From Solirubrobacteraceae bacterium (GTDB lineage: Bacteria; Actinomycetota; Thermoleophilia; Solirubrobacterales; Solirubrobacteraceae): a DNA stretch of 15,762 nucleotides. Of this stretch, positions 7,971 to 15,039 are shown one piece after another. A model generated the notes under the pieces. The model did no database searches. It saw only the letters and a program-made list of their open reading frames with translations, and was not told where the DNA came from. Location: assembly GCA_017882405.1 (NCBI GenBank), contig JADGPO010000065.1:1-15762 (forward strand). The letters are read 5' to 3'. The number at the start of each line of letters is the position of its first letter. Position 1 is the first letter of the stretch. A program made the position numbers and the translations under genes.

Positions 7971-9476
7971 TCAGGCAGCAGCACGGACCGGCGCGGGCGC
8001 CGCGAAGGCGCGACCCGCCGAGAACTGCATCACGCCGTCGTCGAGGTCGCCGAGGCGGAAGTCCAGCATGTCCAGCGGGTAGTTCTGGCGCACGCGCCAG
8101 GGGCGCTTGGAGCCCTGCGCCGGGAACTCCCGGATCGACCGCTGCACGTACCCGGAGGCCAGTCCGATCAACGGCTGCCGGGTCACGCCGGGAGCGTCGG
8201 AGGCCGGCATGCACCGGCGGTACCCGTGCGCGGCCATGTGATTGAGCAGCCGGCACACGTAGTTGGCCGTCAGGTCGGCCTTGAGCGTCCACGAGGCGTT
8301 CGTGTAGCCGATCGTCAGCGCGAAGTTGGGCACGCCGGAGAGCATCATCCCCTTGTAGGTGAGCTTGTCTGGGAGGTGCACGGGCTCGCCGTCGACGCTC
8401 AGAGCCGTTCCCCCGATCGCCTGCATGCGCAGACCGGTGGCGGTCACGATCACGTCGGCCTCAAGCTCGGCACCGCCCGCCAGCGCCAGCCCGCGCTCGG
8501 TGAACGTCTCGATCCTGTCGGTGACGATCGAGGCCGTCCCGGCGCTCAGCGCGGCGAACAGGTCGGCGTCAGGGGACACGCACAGGCGCTCGTCCCACGG
8601 GTCATAGCGCGGCTTGAAGTGCCTATCGACGTCGAAGCCCTCGGGCAGATGCGAGCGCACGCCGCGGCGGATGAGCGCCTTGACCAGCCGCGGACGCCGC
8701 CGGCTGAGCTGGTAGCTGAGCGCCATCAGCGCCACGTTCTTCCAGCGCACCAGCTGGTAGGCCGCCATCTCGGGCAGCAGCCGGCGGGCCAGGTTGGCCA
8801 GCGGGTCGACGGCGGGCAACGAGATGACATAGCTGGGCGATCGCTGCAGCATCGTCACGTGCCCGGCTGTCCGGGCCATCGCCGGCACGAGCGTGATCGC
8901 CGTGGCGCCGCTGCCGATCACCACCACGCGCTTGCCGGCGTAGTCGAGGTCGTCAGGCCACTGCTGGGGGTGGACTACGGGTCCGGCGAAGCGCTCGACA
9001 CCGGGAAACGGTGGCGTATAGCCCTCGTCGTAGCGGTAATAGCCGCTGCACACCAGCAGAAAAGAGCACCGCAGCTCGGTCGTCTCGCCGGCGTCGGTGC
9101 GCTGGACCCGCACCGTCCAGGCGGCCTCGCCGCTGTCGTAGTCGGCCGACACGACGCGGTGGCTGAAGCGGATCTGCCGGTCGACCCCGTGCTCGGCGGC
9201 CGTCCGCTTGACGTAGCTCAGGATGGAGGGGCCGTCGGCGATCGCCCGGTCGTCCTTCCACGGCGCGAACGAGTACCCGAGCGTCTGCATGTCGGAATCC
9301 GAGCGAACCCCGGGATAGCGGAACAGGTCCCAGGTGCCGCCGATCGCCTCGCGGGCCTCGAGGATCGCGAAGCTCCGTTCCGGGCAGTCGCGACGCAGGC
9401 GGCAGCCGGCGCCGATGCCCGACAGGCCGGCCCCCACGATCAGCACGTCGAAATACTCGGCCTCGTCGGTACGCAT
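7971..9476 (-). CDS. ethA: EthA-like Baeyer-Villiger flavin monooxygenase
   Basis: The product is a 501-residue FAD/NADPH monooxygenase of the Baeyer-Villiger type, which inserts oxygen next to a ketone carbonyl or oxidises sulfur. Visible features are the FAD-binding GAGLSG (residues 15-20), IGGTWDLFRYPGVRSDSDM (46-63), the family fingerprint FAGPVVHPQQWP (163-174, FxGxxxHxxxWP), and the NADPH-binding GSGATA (188-193). The motifs CSGYYRYDEGYTP, MLQRSPSY, NPWD-like YDPWDERLC, TYKGMMLSGVPN and GYTNASWTLKADL closely follow my recollection of Mycobacterium tuberculosis EthA (489 aa), the activator of ethionamide, along the whole length. Orthology rather than homology is not proven, and the natural substrate is unknown. 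Start ATG 9476 lies 11 nt downstream of a -10-like TAGGCT. The divergent neighbour is the ThyX-like gene. No TetR-type regulator such as EthR is adjacent. Confidence 0.9.
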   Translation of the reverse strand: MRTDEAEYFDVLIVGAGLSGIGAGCRLRRDCPERSFAILEAREAIGGTWDLFRYPGVRSDSDMQTLGYSFAPWKDDRAIADGPSILSYVKRTAAEHGVDRQIRFSHRVVSADYDSGEAAWTVRVQRTDAGETTELRCSFLLVCSGYYRYDEGYTPPFPGVERFAGPVVHPQQWPDDLDYAGKRVVVIGSGATAITLVPAMARTAGHVTMLQRSPSYVISLPAVDPLANLARRLLPEMAAYQLVRWKNVALMALSYQLSRRRPRLVKALIRRGVRSHLPEGFDVDRHFKPRYDPWDERLCVSPDADLFAALSAGTASIVTDRIETFTERGLALAGGAELEADVIVTATGLRMQAIGGTALSVDGEPVHLPDKLTYKGMMLSGVPNFALTIGYTNASWTLKADLTANYVCRLLNHMAAHGYRRCMPASDAPGVTRQPLIGLASGYVQRSIREFPAQGSKRPWRVRQNYPLDMLDFRLGDLDDGVMQFSAGRAFAAPAPVRAAA

Positions 9477-9487
9477 CCGTATCGGTC

Positions 9488-9493
9488 AGCCTA
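9488..9493 (-). promoter_or_regulatory. -10-like element of the monooxygenase gene
   Basis: TAGGCT on the minus strand lies 11 nt upstream of ATG 9476, with no Shine-Dalgarno between. This fits a leaderless or near-leaderless transcript. No good -35 is visible. Inference from spacing and the actinobacterial TAnnnT consensus. Confidence 0.35.
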
Positions 9494-9524
9494 CACAACG
9501 CCCGAGGCCCGCCGCGGGCGCCGC

Positions 9525-9530
9525 TACGAT
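9525..9530 (+). promoter_or_regulatory. -10-like element of the ThyX-like gene
   Basis: TACGAT lies 9 nt before the chosen GTG 9540. The sequence between is C/G-rich with no ribosome-binding site. The arrangement suggests a leaderless mRNA and supports the GTG start. The divergent monooxygenase promoter lies only about 30 nt away, in the same 63-nt gap. Confidence 0.45.
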
Positions 9531-9539
9531 CGACCGCCC

Positions 9540-11153
9540 GTGCAATACCCGGTCGAGAGCTTCACCGCCGCCGAACGCGCCCGTCTGAGCGCGCACTGCA
9601 CCAATCTGGACCGGCCGGTGTTCGCGCTCGTCGACCTGCCCGAGACGCTCAAGGGAGCGCTGTTCGCCCGGTACTCACGGTACCCGGGGACGCTGCGGCG
9701 GCTGGCGCTCGACGAGTTCTCCGACGACCTGGCGGCGGTCGACACGCGCACCTCGACGGCGCGGGGCGAGGCCACCCGCGCCGAGCAGCTCTACGAGCGG
9801 ATCTTCCTCGGCTACGGCGACGACTCGGTCGCCCAGTTGGGAGGCGCGCACATCGCCTGCGAGTGGGTGTCCAACATCCTCACCAAGATCCTGCAGCGCC
9901 CGCGGCTGGCCGCCTACCTGGAGCAGTCGACCCGCTACATCGCCTATGACGCACCGCTGCGGGATCCTCCGGGCAGCTACCGGTATTACCGGGACCCGGA
10001 GCTCGAGCCTGCCTACACGGCGGCCATGGACGAGCTGTTCGGCATCTACGCGGCCGCCATCCCGACGGTCAGCGCGTGGGCGGAGCGCGAGTTCCCGCGT
10101 GCCGACGACGAGCCGGCGGCCGCCCATGCGCGCGCGATCAAGGCCAAGGCGCTCGATCTGCTGCGGGGCCTGCTGCCCGCCAGTTCGTTGTCGCACATGG
10201 GCATCTACGCCAGCGGCCAGACCTATGAGCAGCTTATCCTGCACCTGCTGGCCCATCCGCTGCCCGAAGCCCGCCGCTACGGGACGATGATCCTGGAGGA
10301 GGTACAGGCGGTGATGCCCAGCTTCGTCGCGCGGGTGCAGCGGCCCGAGCGGGGCGGCGAGTGGATCTCCTATCTGGAGTCGCGCGCCCGCGCCGGCGAG
10401 CACTGGGCACAGCGGCTGGGGCTCGGCGACGACGTCGACGTCGACGCGCGCAGCGATGCCGGGCCCTCGGTCCGCCTCACGCACGTCGACGGCAGCGAGG
10501 AAGATCTGCTCTGCGCGCTGCTGTTCGAGTCCACGGGCGCGGCCGAGGATCAGACCCGCCGGGCGCTGCAGTCGCTGGGTGACGCCGAGCGCGCGGCGAT
10601 GCTGGCCGACCTCGTGGGCGAGCGCGCCAACCGGCGCCACCGGCCGGGGCGCGGCTTCGAGGCACTGCGTTATCGCTTCGAGATCGTGGCCGACTACGGG
10701 GCGTTCCGTGACCTGCAGCGCCACCGCATGCTGACCGTGCAGTGGCAGGCGCTGACGCCGGACCTGGGAGCCGACGTGCCCGAGCAGGTGCAGCTGGCCG
10801 GCGCCGGCGAGCCCTACCGGCGCGCCCTGGAAGTCTCGCGGCGCGAGTACGAGCGGCTGAGCGACGCGGGCCTGCGCGGCGCCGCGCCCTACGCCCTCTG
10901 CCTCGGCTACCGGATGCGCTTCGTGCTGGACCTCAACGCCCGCGAGGCGATGGCGCTGATCGAGCTGCGCTCCGGCCGCGAGGGCCACCCCTCATATCGG
11001 GCGGTGGCCCACGAGATGCACGCCCAGATCGCCGCCGTGCACCCTGCCGTGGCGCGGGCGATGCGCCATGTCGACGTCGAGACCGAGCCGCGGCTGGAGC
11101 GGATCCTGTCCGAGATGCGCACCCAGGCCCGCGCTGCGGGCCACCCGGCCTGA
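9540..11153 (+). CDS. double-length ThyX-family flavoprotein (tandem ThyX-like domains)
   Basis: The product has 537 residues, about twice the length of FAD-dependent thymidylate synthase ThyX, which methylates dUMP with methylenetetrahydrofolate. It appears to be two diverged ThyX-like halves. The N-terminal half (about 20-240) has DDSVAQLGGAHIACEW and then R120-P-R122 followed seven residues later by S130-T-R132-Y133. The C-terminal half (about 290-530) has RPGRGFE, YRFEIVADYGAFRDLQ and R394-H395-R396 followed seven residues later by Ala404, and near the end NAREAMALIELRSG with Arg477. The ThyX signature RHRx7SxRY is therefore split: FAD-binding RHR survives only in the second half and the nucleotide-binding SxRY only in the first. 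GTG 9540 is chosen because of the -10 box just upstream and because conserved sequence begins soon after. Family membership is fairly sure; thymidylate synthase activity is inferred. The stop is 8 nt from the stop of the convergent acyl-CoA synthetase. Confidence 0.82.
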   Translation: MQYPVESFTAAERARLSAHCTNLDRPVFALVDLPETLKGALFARYSRYPGTLRRLALDEFSDDLAAVDTRTSTARGEATRAEQLYERIFLGYGDDSVAQLGGAHIACEWVSNILTKILQRPRLAAYLEQSTRYIAYDAPLRDPPGSYRYYRDPELEPAYTAAMDELFGIYAAAIPTVSAWAEREFPRADDEPAAAHARAIKAKALDLLRGLLPASSLSHMGIYASGQTYEQLILHLLAHPLPEARRYGTMILEEVQAVMPSFVARVQRPERGGEWISYLESRARAGEHWAQRLGLGDDVDVDARSDAGPSVRLTHVDGSEEDLLCALLFESTGAAEDQTRRALQSLGDAERAAMLADLVGERANRRHRPGRGFEALRYRFEIVADYGAFRDLQRHRMLTVQWQALTPDLGADVPEQVQLAGAGEPYRRALEVSRREYERLSDAGLRGAAPYALCLGYRMRFVLDLNAREAMALIELRSGREGHPSYRAVAHEMHAQIAAVHPAVARAMRHVDVETEPRLERILSEMRTQARAAGHPA

Positions 11154-11161
11154 GTGCGCCG

Positions 11162-12739
11162 TCACCCCTTGGCGGCCCCGGAGGCCTCCCCCTGGCGCAG
11201 CTCGATCCTGCGGATCTTCCCGGTCAGCGTCTTGGGCAGGTCGGGCACGAACTCCACCAGCCGGGGGTAGGCGTACGCCGAGAGGTTCTCGCGCACGAAC
11301 GCCTTGATCTCGTCGCCCAGCGCGTCCGACGGCTCGTGGCCGGCGGCCAGCACGACGAACGCCTTGACGACGTTGCCCCGGCGCTCGTCGGCGACCGCCA
11401 CCGCGGCCGCCTCGGCGACTGCGGGATGCTCCAGGCAGGCCGACTCCACCTCGAACGGCCCGATCCGGTAGCCGGCGGAGATGATCACGTCGTCCGCCCG
11501 TCCCTCATACCAGAAGTACCCGTCCTCGTCGGTGCTGGCGGCGTCCTTGGTGTGAAACCAGTCACCGCCGAACGCCTCCTCGGTGTCCTCGGGCGGGCGG
11601 TTCCAGTAGCCGAGCGGATAATGCGGGTTGGAGCGGGCCTTGAGGCATATTTCGCCGCGTTCGCCCTGGGCGACGGGGCGGTCGTCCTCGTCGAGGATCG
11701 AGACCTCCCAACCCGGCATCGACTTGCCCATCGAGCCCTCGCGCACCTCCATGAACGGGAAGTTGGCGCACAGCGGATATGACTCGGTGAGGCCGTATTA
11801 GTCCAGCACGGTGACCCCGTAGTGGTGACGGAACCAGCGGATCGCCTCGGGGTTCAGCGGCTCGCCGGCCGAGCAGACGATCCGGAACTTCTGCGGATAG
11901 CGGGTTCCGGCGTCCGAGATCGACATCATCGAGCGGATCGCGGTCGGGGTGCCGAACACGTTGGTGACCTCGTGGCGCGAGAGGAAGTCCAGCTGCTTGG
12001 CGGGATCGAAGCCCCCCTCGCGCTGATAGACGGCCTGCACCGCGCCGTAGCGCCACGGCCCCAGCAGCGGTGCGATCCCCGCCGCCCAGGCCCATTCGCC
12101 CATGCCATGGAACAGCTCGCCGTCCTGCACGTCGTGGCAGTAGACGAACTCCTCGTGGGCGATGATGTAGCGGTGGGCGTGCAGGATCCCCTTGGCCAGC
12201 CCCGTGGTGCCCGAGGAGTAGTACAGCTGGCCCGGGTCGTCGGCCGCCGTGTCGACGGTGTCAAACGAGGTCGAGCCCTTGCTCAGCAGCGCGTCGTCGA
12301 GGATCAGCACGTGCTCCACCAGCTCGCGCTCCATCCGATCGGCGTTGGCCTGGTTGGTGACCAGCACCTTGGCCTGAGAGTCGGTCAGGCGATGGCGGAT
12401 GCCGTCATTGCCGTAGAGCACCGACATCGAGAGCAGGATCGCCCCCGTCTTCCACGTCCCGAAGAACGCCGCCGCCGTCTCGGGAGTCGGAGGTAGCAGC
12501 ATCGCCACCCGATCGCCGCGGGTCACGCCGTGCGCGCTCAGCACGTTGGCGAAGCGATTGGCGTTGTCCTGGAGCTCGCCCCAGGTGAGGCGGCGGACGT
12601 TACCCTGCGGGTCCTCGTGGATCATCGCCAGCTTCTCGCGGGGGTGCTTGTCGCACACGTCGGTGGCGATGTTGAAGCGCTCGGGAACCTCCCAGCGGTG
12701 CTCGGCGCAGGCCTGTTCGTATGAGGTAATGGCGGTCAT
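11162..12739 (-). pseudogene. AMP-forming acyl-CoA synthetase interrupted by one in-frame stop
   Basis: Read as one frame of 526 codons, this is a complete acyl-CoA synthetase of the acetate/medium-chain acid ligase type (ATP + acid + CoA to acyl-CoA + AMP + PPi). The ATP-binding loop YYSSGTTGLAKG is at residues 173-184, followed by GMGEWAWAAG and SAGEPLNPEAIRWF. Codon 314 is TAA (11798-11800), in the middle of the adenylate-binding motif: VLD, stop, YGLTESYPL. The rest is intact: GYWNRPPEDTEEAF, DGYFWYEGRADDVI, SAGYRIGPFEVES and the C-terminal catalytic lysine Lys508 in PKTLTGKIRR. No other frame damage is seen. A Tyr codon (TAC/TAT) probably stood here. The truncated 313-residue product would lack part of the active site and the mobile C-terminal domain. 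ATG 12739 is preferred over ATG 12790 because it follows a -10 box by 6 nt and the extra residues look unrelated to the family. A sequencing error is possible. Confidence 0.85.
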
Positions 12740-12745
12740 CGGCTC

Positions 12746-12752
12746 ATCATTA
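12746..12752 (-). promoter_or_regulatory. -10-like element of the acyl-CoA synthetase gene
   Basis: TAATGAT on the minus strand ends 6 nt before ATG 12739. The transcript would begin at or next to the start codon, so it is predicted to be leaderless. No -35 is recognised. Confidence 0.45.
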
Positions 12753-12785
12753 CCGATTCGCCGGGGAGATGCGCGGTATGTGGGT

Positions 12786-12796
12786 GTCATAGTGAC
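12786..12796. repeat. short inverted repeat, candidate operator
   Basis: GTCA and TGAC are separated by TAG, a perfect 4+3+4 dyad about 35 nt upstream of the acyl-CoA synthetase -10 box. Such a short dyad can occur by chance; its place in an intergenic regulatory region is the main support. Confidence 0.25.
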
Positions 12797-12909
12797 GTCG
12801 ACATATGGCGCGAACGCCGGGGCGGCGGACGGCCCCCACTCTCACGCCCTTGCTCGCTCATAACAGGCCCTTTCTCGAAGAGCCAGAGAGCCTCGCAGAT
12901 GCGGTCTAA

Positions 12910-12934
12910 TCAAAACCCCGATCTGTGGCTTTGA
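12910..12934. repeat. inverted repeat upstream of the LytS-type kinase, candidate operator
   Basis: TCAAAACC (12910-12917) and GGCTTTGA (12927-12934) form a dyad with one mismatch and a 9-nt spacer. It sits about 34 nt before the kinase -10-like box, near a typical activator position. It is A/T-rich relative to its surroundings. Confidence 0.3.
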
Positions 12935-12967
12935 GTCAGTCGCAAACCAGCATGGAATCGCACTGAG

Positions 12968-12973
12968 TACGCT
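12968..12973 (+). promoter_or_regulatory. -10-like element of the kinase-regulator operon
   Basis: TACGCT lies 12 nt before ATG 12986 and 9 nt before the in-frame TTG 12983. No Shine-Dalgarno intervenes, so a leaderless or very short-leader transcript is likely. Confidence 0.4.
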
Positions 12974-12985
12974 TGGTCAAGTTTG

Positions 12986-14188
12986 ATGAACCTCGCACTC
13001 GGCGCACTGGTCGGGATCGTGGTCGTCGGCGCCCTCGTGGGCGCCTGGCGCGCTATCCGTACCCCGCGCCGGTCGAGCACGCCCGAGGCGCTCGGCATGC
13101 AGTCGGCGCTGCACGCCGCCACGGCCACGCTGCCGCACCTGCGCGGCGGGCTGAACATGCGCTCGGCGGCGCGCGCGATGCCGCATCTGCGCGCGCTCAC
13201 CGGGGCGGCCGCGATCGCCCTGGCCGACACCCGCGCCGTCCTGGCAATCGAGGGCGAGGGACGCGAGCAGGTCCGTCCCGGCGACCTTCTCTCCCGCCTG
13301 CTGGCCAGCACGCCCGACGACCGCATGCACATCGTCGAGCGCCTGGTGTCCTCGGACCCGACCTGCCCGCTGCACGCGGCCGTGCTGGCGCCGCTGACCG
13401 CGCAGGACCGCCGCGCGGGGACCCTGATCACCTTCTACCGCACCGAGGGACGGCCCAGTCATGACGAGCTGCGTGTCGTCGCCGAGGCGGCCAGCCTGGT
13501 CTCCGCCCAGATCGAGCTGTCGGTGCTGCCCGAGCAGGAGGAGCGCCTCGCCCAGGCCGAGCTGCGGGCGCTGCGCGCGCAGATCTCCCCCCACTTCCTC
13601 TACAACGCGCTGGCGGCCGTCGCCGGCAACATCCACGCCCGCCCCGAGGATGCGCGCGAGCAGCTGATCGACTTCGCCGAGTTCACGCGCTACCTGTTCC
13701 GCGACCGCCGCTCGTACGTGACGCTGGCCGAGGAGCTGGAGCACGTGGAGCGTTATCTGCGCCTGGAGCAGGCCCGGTTTCCCGACAGCCTGCACGTCAC
13801 CGTGGAGATCGCGCCCGTCTGCCGGGCCGCCGTCGTGCCCGCACTCTCCGTCCAGCCGCTGGTGGAGAACGCGGTGCGTCACGGCGTGCTGGACCGCCGG
13901 CGGGCGGGCGGCGGCCGGATCGCGATCGAGGCGCGGGTCGCCGGCGCCGACGTGGAGCTGCGCGTGCGCGACGACGGCAGCGGGATCGACCCCGACAAGG
14001 TACCCTCGCTGCTGGCCGGAACCGGGGGCGGCATCGGGCTGAGCAACGTCGACGCGCGCCTGCGCGCCACCTTCGGGGAGCGCTACGCGCTGCGGATCGA
14101 GTCCGAGCCCGGTCGCGGCACGACCGCGATCATGACGGTGCCCAACCTGACCGGGCAGCCCGCCCCGACCGAGCTGATCGTCGGATGA
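12986..14188 (+). CDS. LytS-type sensor histidine kinase
   Basis: This 400-residue sensor kinase belongs to the LytS/YehU group and pairs with a LytTR regulator. It has one N-terminal transmembrane helix (residues 2-19, LALGALVGIVVVGALVGA), then a probable GAF-like sensor region (about 35-175), then a helix leading into the His_kinase domain. The phosphoacceptor is His203 in LRAQISPHFLYNAL. The ATP-binding domain follows, with N-box Asn295 in VQPLVENAVRHG, G1 box RDDGSGID and G2 box GGGIGLSNVDARL. Unlike classical LytS it has no multi-helix 5TM receptor domain, so the ligand is probably read by the GAF-like part. ATG 12986 is chosen; TTG 12983 directly before it is an alternative. The end overlaps the regulator gene by ATGA. 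It lies between two carboxylate-CoA ligase genes, which suggests, but does not show, a role in carboxylic acid metabolism. Confidence 0.9.
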   Translation: MNLALGALVGIVVVGALVGAWRAIRTPRRSSTPEALGMQSALHAATATLPHLRGGLNMRSAARAMPHLRALTGAAAIALADTRAVLAIEGEGREQVRPGDLLSRLLASTPDDRMHIVERLVSSDPTCPLHAAVLAPLTAQDRRAGTLITFYRTEGRPSHDELRVVAEAASLVSAQIELSVLPEQEERLAQAELRALRAQISPHFLYNALAAVAGNIHARPEDAREQLIDFAEFTRYLFRDRRSYVTLAEELEHVERYLRLEQARFPDSLHVTVEIAPVCRAAVVPALSVQPLVENAVRHGVLDRRRAGGGRIAIEARVAGADVELRVRDDGSGIDPDKVPSLLAGTGGGIGLSNVDARLRATFGERYALRIESEPGRGTTAIMTVPNLTGQPAPTELIVG

Positions 14189-14964
14189 GCCGGATGAGCG
14201 CCGACCAGCTGACGATCCTCGCCGTCGACGACGAGCCCACCCAGCTCGCCGATCTGGCTCGGCTGCTGCGCGGCGCGCCCGCCGTGCGCGAGGTGGAGTG
14301 CGCCAGCGACGGTCACGACGCGCTGGTCAAGGCCTCGGCCCAGCTCTACGACGCGATCTTCCTCGACGTGCGGATGCCCGACCTGGACGGCCTCGAGCTG
14401 GGGCGCGTGCTGCGGTGTTTCGCCCTCGCCCCGCAGCTCGTGTTCGTCTCGGCCTATGACAACGCCGCCGTCGACGCGTTCGAGCTGCACGCAGTCGACT
14501 ACCTGCGAAAGCCGGTCGCCCGGGCGCGCGTCGAGGAGGCGGTGGAGCGGGTGGCGGCCGCGGTCGAGTCCGCCCGCGGGGCTGACGACGGGAGCGGCCG
14601 GCGTGACGGGCGCGAGCCGCCGGGCGCCGACGAGGAGATGATCGCGGTGGCCAACCTGCACGGCGGGACGACGAGACTGCTCCCTCGGTCCTCGATCCTG
14701 TTCGTGCAGTCCTACGGCGACTTCGTGCGCGTCGTGACCGCCGATGGACGCTACCTCCTGCGCTCGACCCTGGTCGAGATCGAGCTGCGCTGGGGGAGGC
14801 ACGGCTTCTTCCGCGCCCACCGCCAGTACGTCGTCAACCTGCGCAACGCGGTCGAGCTCCGGCCGCAGCTGGGCGGCACCGCCGAGCTGGCCTTTGCCGA
14901 CGGGCAGGCGATACCCGTCGCCCGCCGGCACGCCACCGAGCTGGCTAGGCGACTTAACGTCTGA
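14185..14964 (+). CDS. LytTR-family response regulator
   Basis: This 259-residue transcription regulator is the probable partner of the upstream kinase. The receiver domain (about 8-125) has the acidic pocket Asp15-Asp16, phosphoacceptor Asp61 in AIFLDVRMPDLDG, a Ser in VFVSAYD, and the conserved lysine in DYLRKPV. A low-complexity linker (about 128-152, Gly/Asp/Arg-rich) joins it to a LytTR DNA-binding domain (about 155-256). That domain is recognised by ILFVQSYGDFVRVV, the YLLRSTLVEIE segment, and FFRAHRQYVVNLRNAVEL, the usual FxRxHRxYxVNL block. LytTR domains bind short direct repeats through beta strands. The first ATG overlaps the kinase stop (ATGA); a second in-frame ATG three codons later is possible. 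It converges on acs across a strong inverted repeat. Confidence 0.92.
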   Translation: MSRMSADQLTILAVDDEPTQLADLARLLRGAPAVREVECASDGHDALVKASAQLYDAIFLDVRMPDLDGLELGRVLRCFALAPQLVFVSAYDNAAVDAFELHAVDYLRKPVARARVEEAVERVAAAVESARGADDGSGRRDGREPPGADEEMIAVANLHGGTTRLLPRSSILFVQSYGDFVRVVTADGRYLLRSTLVEIELRWGRHGFFRAHRQYVVNLRNAVELRPQLGGTAELAFADGQAIPVARRHATELARRLNV

Positions 14965-14981
14965 GCTCGGCGAGACAGGGA

Positions 14982-15030
14982 CGCCCTGTGGGCGATAAGC
15001 GCCGTCGCGCGGCGCCAACCGCCCACAGGG
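14982..15030. terminator. nested inverted repeat between convergent genes, probable bidirectional terminator
   Basis: The outer arms CCCTGTGGGCG (14984-14994) and CGCCCACAGGG (15020-15030) are an 11-bp perfect inverted repeat. Inside, GCGCCG (14999-15004) pairs with CGGCGC (15010-15015) around a 5-nt loop. The left arm can also fold on itself as CGCCC-TGT-GGGCG (14982-14994). There is no T-run on either side, as in many high-GC actinobacterial terminators. It fills the gap between the LytTR regulator stop and the acs stop, so termination in both directions is the simplest reading. Confidence 0.65.
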
Positions 15031-15039
15031 GTGGCCGAC

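Larger units (their letters stand above)
12740..12985. promoter_or_regulatory. divergent regulatory region between acyl-CoA synthetase and the LytS-type kinase
   Basis: This is the longest gene-free stretch (246 nt), and it is less GC-rich than the genes around it in places. It must hold the promoters of both divergent units. Dyads seen: GTCA-TAG-TGAC at 12786-12796, and TCAAAACC (12910-12917) facing GGCTTTGA (12927-12934) with 7 of 8 positions paired. Palindromic hexamers GACGTC, GTCGAC and CATATG cluster at 12794-12806. A -10-like TCTAAT at 12905-12910 abuts the second dyad. I do not recognise a textbook LytTR direct-repeat site, and no small ORF with support was found. Confidence 0.4.

Noticed and set aside
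7881..11153. One very long open frame on the + strand that could suggest a 1090-residue protein
   Set aside because: Its first half is antisense to the well-supported EthA-like gene and encodes low-complexity, His/Arg/Gly-rich sequence. Only the part from GTG 9540 resembles a protein family.
12740..12790. N-terminal extension of the acyl-CoA synthetase starting at ATG 12790
   Set aside because: The 17 extra residues (MTPTYRASPRRIGNDEP) do not resemble the family start. A -10-like box sits inside this stretch, just before ATG 12739.
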